Below are positions 60,611 through 64,000 of a stretch of DNA of 64,000 nucleotides, piece after piece. Each line of letters starts with the position of its first letter. Positions within the stretch are counted from its first letter, which is position 1. Below the pieces are notes generated by a model. The model was not told the DNA's origin. It did not search any database and saw only the letters and a list, made by a program, of their open reading frames with translations. Position numbers and translations under genes: made by a program. The stretch is from Clostridia bacterium. GTDB taxonomy: Bacteria; Bacillota; Clostridia; Oscillospirales; CAG-272. The stretch is taken from positions 1 through 64,000 of the forward strand of contig JAFULC010000022.1 of the NCBI GenBank assembly GCA_017483305.1, given 5' to 3'.

Positions 60611-61888
60611 ATGAAATATTGCGAAATGTCCCGAGAGGCTCTCTTGGCTGAGTACGAGAGTCTCAAGAGTGAATACGAATGCATAAAGGCGAGCGGAATC
60701 AAGCTCGATATATCCCGAGGCAAGCCCTGCTCGGCGCAGCTTGATCTTTCAGACGGTATTCTTGATATACTGCACGGTGCGGACGATTGCAAGACCGAGA
60801 CCGGATTTGATTGCCGTAACTACGGTCTTTTCGAGGGTGTGCCCGAGGCCCAGAGACTCTTTTCCGAGCTTTTGACGATCCCCTCGGAGAATATCCTGCT
60901 TGGCGGAAGCTCGTCTCTGACCTTTATGTACGATACGCTCAGCCGCGCGATGCTTTACGGCGTTTGCGGAAGCGAGCGTCCTTGGTGCAAGGAAGAAAAG
61001 GTTAAATTTATCTGTCCCGTGCCCGGATACGACCGCCATTTTATGGTGACGCAGTCGCTTGGTATCGAGATGGTCAACGTAAATATGACTCCCACGGGTC
61101 CCGATATGGATGCGGTCGAGGAGCTTGTGAAGGATCCTGCGGTGAAGGGAATCTGGTGCAACCCCAAGTATTCCAATCCCGACGGAATTACCTATTCGGA
61201 CGATACCGTTCGCCGTCTGGCTTCCATGAAGACCGCGGCGCACGATTTCAGAATTATGTGGGACAACGCGTACGCTATTCACGATCTTTACGACGAGGGC
61301 GACAAGCTTCTCGACATTATCGAGGAGTGCTGCAACGCGGGTAATCCCGACAGAGTGCTTTGCTTCTACTCGACCTCGAAGATCACGTATCCCGGCGCGG
61401 GTGTTGCGCTTATGGCGGCGAGCGAGAACAATCTTCGTCAGATCAAAAAGATAATGATGGCGCAGACCATCAACTTCGACAAGCTCAATCAGCTCCGTCA
61501 CGTTAAATTCTTCAAGACTGCGGAGAACGTCAAGGCTCACATGAAAAAGCATGCGGCTATCATCGCGCCCAAGTTTGCGCTCGTTAAGGAGCATCTTTCG
61601 CGCGAGCTTGCGCCTCGCGGTATCGCGAAATGGACCGATCCCAACGGAGGATATTTCATAAGTCTGTTCGTTGAAAAGGGATGCGCGAAGCGTTCGTATC
61701 AGCTTGCGAAGGAGGCGGGTCTTACTCTGACTACTGTCGGTGCGACCTATCCTTACGGCTACGATCCCGATGACAGCAATATCCGTATCGCGCCTACCTA
61801 CCCGACTGTTGAGGAGCTGGATATGGCTATGGGTGTTCTGACCGTTTGCGTTAAGCTTGCGGCGGCAGAGAAGTTTTTGAATATTTAA
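60611..61888 (+). CDS. Aspartate aminotransferase, type Ic-like (PF12897 pattern)
   Basis: A 425-residue PLP enzyme. [20 protein letters not shown] near residue 32 and [30 protein letters not shown] and the PLP lysine K257 in [13 protein letters not shown] match the divergent bacterial aspartate aminotransferases (PF12897, sometimes called type Ic), not the common AspC or AspB groups. It should interconvert aspartate and oxaloacetate; the substrate is inferred from family. ATG 60611 is used; TTG 60608 directly before is the only upstream option. Confidence 0.88.
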   Translation: MKYCEMSREALLAEYESLKSEYECIKASGIKLDISRGKPCSAQLDLSDGILDILHGADDCKTETGFDCRNYGLFEGVPEAQRLFSELLTIPSENILLGGSSSLTFMYDTLSRAMLYGVCGSERPWCKEEKVKFICPVPGYDRHFMVTQSLGIEMVNVNMTPTGPDMDAVEELVKDPAVKGIWCNPKYSNPDGITYSDDTVRRLASMKTAAHDFRIMWDNAYAIHDLYDEGDKLLDIIEECCNAGNPDRVLCFYSTSKITYPGAGVALMAASENNLRQIKKIMMAQTINFDKLNQLRHVKFFKTAENVKAHMKKHAAIIAPKFALVKEHLSRELAPRGIAKWTDPNGGYFISLFVEKGCAKRSYQLAKEAGLTLTTVGATYPYGYDPDDSNIRIAPTYPTVEELDMAMGVLTVCVKLAAAEKFLNI

Positions 61889-61900
61889 TTAATTTATACA

Positions 61901-61931
61901 CAAGGGGCGGAGATCTTTTTACCGTCCCTTG
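61901..61931. terminator. Hairpin between aminotransferase and radical SAM genes
   Basis: CAAGGGGCGG pairs with CCGTCCCTTG (one G-T pair) around an 11-base loop. No T run follows, so it may be an mRNA hairpin or a weak terminator. Confidence 0.5.
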
Positions 61932-61956
61932 CGCTATATTGAATAGAGGAGTTTTA

Positions 61957-62925
61957 ATGAAGACAAAGCAAAGGGATATAAATCCCTATCCGAACAGTGA
62001 TACCAACAAGCGTTACTACACATACGATTATTATTTGCGGCGGACGTTTGGAGGCAAGTGCATGAAAATACCGCTTGACGCGGGGTTTACCTGCCCGAAT
62101 ATCGACGGAAAATGCTCGGTCGGCGGATGTATTTACTGCTCTCCGAGAGGAAGCGGAGATTTCGCCGCCGATTCGGTTCTGCCAATCGAGGAGCAGTTTG
62201 AGATAGTGAAGAATCAGCTATCGTCGAAGTGGAGGACCGACCGATACATTCCGTATTTTCAGGCGCATACGAACACCTACGCGCCGCTTGAGGTCATAAG
62301 GGAAAAGGTTGATGCGGTCGCTTTCAAGGAGGGTGTCGTTGGGGTCAATATCGCCACGCGCGCCGACTGTCTTGAGGATGACGTTGTTGAATATCTTGCA
62401 TCCTTGGCGGAGAAGACGGTGCTGACCGTTGAGCTTGGCTTGCAGACGGTTCACGATTCGGTGGCGTTTGCTATCAACAGAGGGCACACGTTTGCCGATT
62501 TTCTTGAGGGATACGCGAAATTGCGGAAGGCGTCGGACAAGATAAATATTTGCGTGCATCTGATCTTTGGGTTGCCCGGTGAGGACAGGGAAATGATGCT
62601 TGAATCGGTCAGGGCGGTCGCGAAGCTTACGCCCGATCAGGTGAAGATACATCTGCTTCACGTTATTCGCGGAACAAGGTTAGGTGAGATATATCTTGAG
62701 GGGGGATACGAGCCTCTCGGGATGGACGAATACGTTGATATCGTTGCCGAGGCGCTGACGCTTCTGCCGCCCGACACGGTAGTTGGCAGACTTACGGGCG
62801 ACGGTATGCAGAGCGAGCTTTTAGCACCCGAATGGAGCAGAAAAAAGACCGTTGTCATCAACAATATCGACAAAAAGATGTTTTCGGAAAATCTATGGCA
62901 GGGAAAGCATTTTTCGGGGAAATAA
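61957..62925 (+). CDS. TIGR01212-family radical SAM protein (YhcC-like)
   Basis: A 322-residue radical SAM protein. Three Fe-S cysteines lie in CPNIDGKCSVGGCIYC (C-x6/7-C-x4-C-x2-C region near residue 40), typical of TIGR01212/YhcC proteins, followed by NIATRADCL, VELGLQTVHD and HLIFGLPGEDREM. Recent family knowledge links some YhcC-type proteins to tRNA modification, but the reaction here is not certain. ATG 61957 has GGAG five bases upstream; the longer ATG at 61939 has no site. Confidence 0.9.
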   Translation: MKTKQRDINPYPNSDTNKRYYTYDYYLRRTFGGKCMKIPLDAGFTCPNIDGKCSVGGCIYCSPRGSGDFAADSVLPIEEQFEIVKNQLSSKWRTDRYIPYFQAHTNTYAPLEVIREKVDAVAFKEGVVGVNIATRADCLEDDVVEYLASLAEKTVLTVELGLQTVHDSVAFAINRGHTFADFLEGYAKLRKASDKINICVHLIFGLPGEDREMMLESVRAVAKLTPDQVKIHLLHVIRGTRLGEIYLEGGYEPLGMDEYVDIVAEALTLLPPDTVVGRLTGDGMQSELLAPEWSRKKTVVINNIDKKMFSENLWQGKHFSGK

Positions 62926-63109
62926 CGCGCGAGCTGTGTGCTTATTTGACTGATATATATAGTTGCTTTAACAAATAGTTGTGGATTATTCACAAAAAAC
63001 GCAGGGGTGATTGATTGAAAATGTCAATTTACAAAAAAAGGTTTTGATGATAAAATTAAACGTAGGATCAAGATATTATCTTGACAACTTTTCAGGAGGT
63101 TTTTTAACT
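62926..63109. other. Intergenic region with paired DnaA-box-like sites and a promoter
   Basis: TGTGGATTA (62980-62988) and TTATTCACA (62986-62994) are overlapping, inverted matches to the DnaA box, set in TTGTG...CACAA dyad symmetry. A SigA promoter follows (separate entry). Only one such pair exists, so this is not an origin on this evidence. Confidence 0.4.
63028..63056 (+). promoter_or_regulatory. Promoter of the secreted protein gene
   Basis: TTTACA at 63028-63033, 17-bp spacer, TAAAAT at 63051-63056 with TG one base before. Confidence 0.7.
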
Positions 63110-64000
63110 ATGAAGAAGCTTTTATCATTATTGCTCGTAGCTGCTATGCTTGTGTCGACTCTTATTATCGTGTCGATCCCCACGGGTGCAGTTGAGGGCG
63201 ACTGGATGGTATACGCCCGCAAGGAGCAGCACCGTGACGACTACGAGGACGGCGATTACGTAAGCGTTATGGGCTATGAGTACACCAATGAAGGATTCCA
63301 CACCATTACACCTGATTTCTCTAAGGGACAGAGTCCCAGAGGCGGTCTTCAGACAAAGACCACGTACGATCTTAAGGACGGTATCTATATGCTCGTTCGC
63401 GTAGACGAATTTTCGTACGACGCACCCGACAAGTGGCTTAATCTTAATCTTTGGAGTGAGCCCATGGTAGAGCTTGCAAGCAAGGATATGGAGAAGAACG
63501 GATACGGCGTACAGACCATTATGAGACCCGGTGTGGACGGTAAATTTATCCAGCTTGAGTGGTATAAGGAAGGCTTTACTGAGGTTCAGATAGGTTACGA
63601 ATTCCAGGGCAAAGAAGATATGTATGACGCAGAGGGCAGAGCTCTCTTTGAGCTTGTGGTTACGTACGACGGCAGCTCCTTCGCTCTTACCATCAACGGT
63701 ATTGCTGCTCCTCAGGGCATTATCGACTATATGAACGAGACCTTCGTTGAGATGGAAGCGCACGTTGGTATGGCGTTCTATCATACCAAGGAGAGCGGAG
63801 ATGCAAGCTTTACCGTTCTTAAGTTCGGTACAAGCAAGGATACTGCCGTTACTCCCTCGGGAGACGATAGCAGAGAGCCTGAGAATTTCTCGCTTGATAT
63901 TGCTCCCATAGGAGATCCCTCTGCTATAGAGGAGGGCAAGCCCGGTATCCTTATCAACGGAAGCAAGGAGGATTCGGATTCTTACACTAACGCAGGATCA
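63110..64000 (+). CDS. Secreted protein, unknown function, 3' end outside the window
   Basis: The frame is open from ATG 63110 (AGGAGG upstream, ending ten bases before the start) to the window edge: 297 residues without a stop. A signal peptide covers about 1-27 (MKKLLSLLLVAAMLVSTLIIV), followed by a soluble domain with alternating hydrophobic residues and many aromatics (FHTITPDFSK, WLNLNLWSEP, FELVVTYDGSSFALTING), suggestive of a beta-sandwich of carbohydrate-binding or laminin-G-like type. From about 235 the sequence becomes Ser/Asp/Pro-rich, like a linker to another domain. I do not recognise the family. Confidence 0.7.
   Translation, partial: MKKLLSLLLVAAMLVSTLIIVSIPTGAVEGDWMVYARKEQHRDDYEDGDYVSVMGYEYTNEGFHTITPDFSKGQSPRGGLQTKTTYDLKDGIYMLVRVDEFSYDAPDKWLNLNLWSEPMVELASKDMEKNGYGVQTIMRPGVDGKFIQLEWYKEGFTEVQIGYEFQGKEDMYDAEGRALFELVVTYDGSSFALTINGIAAPQGIIDYMNETFVEMEAHVGMAFYHTKESGDASFTVLKFGTSKDTAVTPSGDDSREPENFSLDIAPIGDPSAIEEGKPGILINGSKEDSDSYTNAGS

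Noticed and set aside
62980..62994. Origin of replication
   Set aside because: Only one overlapping pair of DnaA-box-like sites, no dnaA or dnaN nearby and no AT-rich unwinding cluster of note.

Overview
The window reads as a chromosomal segment of an endospore-forming member of the class Clostridia, probably an uncultured gut-type lineage. It carries mother-cell or spore-coat genes typical of that class (ylbJ, yqfC, yqfD, yabP, yabQ, a spoVB-like flippase), the yqfC-yqfD-phoH-ybeY-era-recO cluster, the mazG-hup-rqcP-yabP-yabQ-divIC cluster, hemZ, mecA, cdaA-cdaR and consensus SigA promoters with frequent TGn extended -10 boxes. Base composition looks close to balanced. I cannot place it below class from sequence alone.

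Layout. 1-2.4 kb: a tRNA-Thr(GGT) gene, a broken second copy of it, and an AT-richer two-gene module (membrane-anchored XRE regulator plus small membrane protein), each gene ending in almost the same terminator hairpin. 2.4-8.4 kb: ylbJ diverging from a long operon yqfC-yqfD-phoH-ybeY-era-recO. 8.4-9.4 kb: yajC and a TIGR04086 membrane protein on the minus strand. 9.6-14.1 kb: rimM-trmD followed by an O-antigen-polymerase-like protein and two DUF4330-like membrane-anchored proteins. 14.2-18.8 kb: HPr, uvrC, rsmD, coaD, a membrane protein and a cytidine deaminase. 18.8-26.8 kb: a small inverted-repeat element, uvrB, uvrA, hisJ, a DUF5662 protein and a D-Ala-D-Ala carboxypeptidase. 26.8-33.2 kb: pgi, a small P-loop protein, an Lrp/AsnC regulator with an aminotransferase, an unknown membrane protein and pncB. 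33.2-47.4 kb: cdaA-cdaR, an FAD dehydrogenase, recJ, relA, dtd, hemZ, a uridine-kinase-like protein, mtaD and spoVB. 47.4-50.2 kb: mazG, hup (with a structured leader), rqcP, yabP, yabQ, divIC. 50.2-53.6 kb: a YdjI/YdjG/YdjH-like operon without PspA. 53.6-56 kb (minus strand): AEC transporter, family-4-like uracil-DNA glycosylase, MecA. 56-64 kb: a BspA-like leucine-rich-repeat lipoprotein, a nuclease-helicase fusion, a type-Ic-like aspartate aminotransferase, a TIGR01212 radical SAM protein and the start of a secreted protein cut by the window end.

How the genes work together. Most of the window is housekeeping: excision repair (UvrA, UvrB and UvrC in two adjacent blocks), RecO and RecJ recombination, tRNA and ribosome maturation (RimM, TrmD, YbeY, Era, RsmD, Dtd), second-messenger and stress control (CdaA/CdaR, RelA, MecA), and sporulation genes embedded in housekeeping operons. 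Several start codons were moved downstream of the longest open frame because a good ribosome binding site, or the position of a promoter, decides them.

I do not see a clear defence, mobile or biosynthetic system that is plainly new. The best candidates for something undescribed are the folded leader of the HU gene, the PspA-less YdjGHI operon with tandem zinc ribbons, the polymerase plus DUF4330 pair, the membrane XRE module beside the disrupted tRNA, and RNA or DNA palindromes that cover translation starts (carboxypeptidase, yabP). A change in strand composition and Leu codon choice around 28-33 kb also deserves computation.
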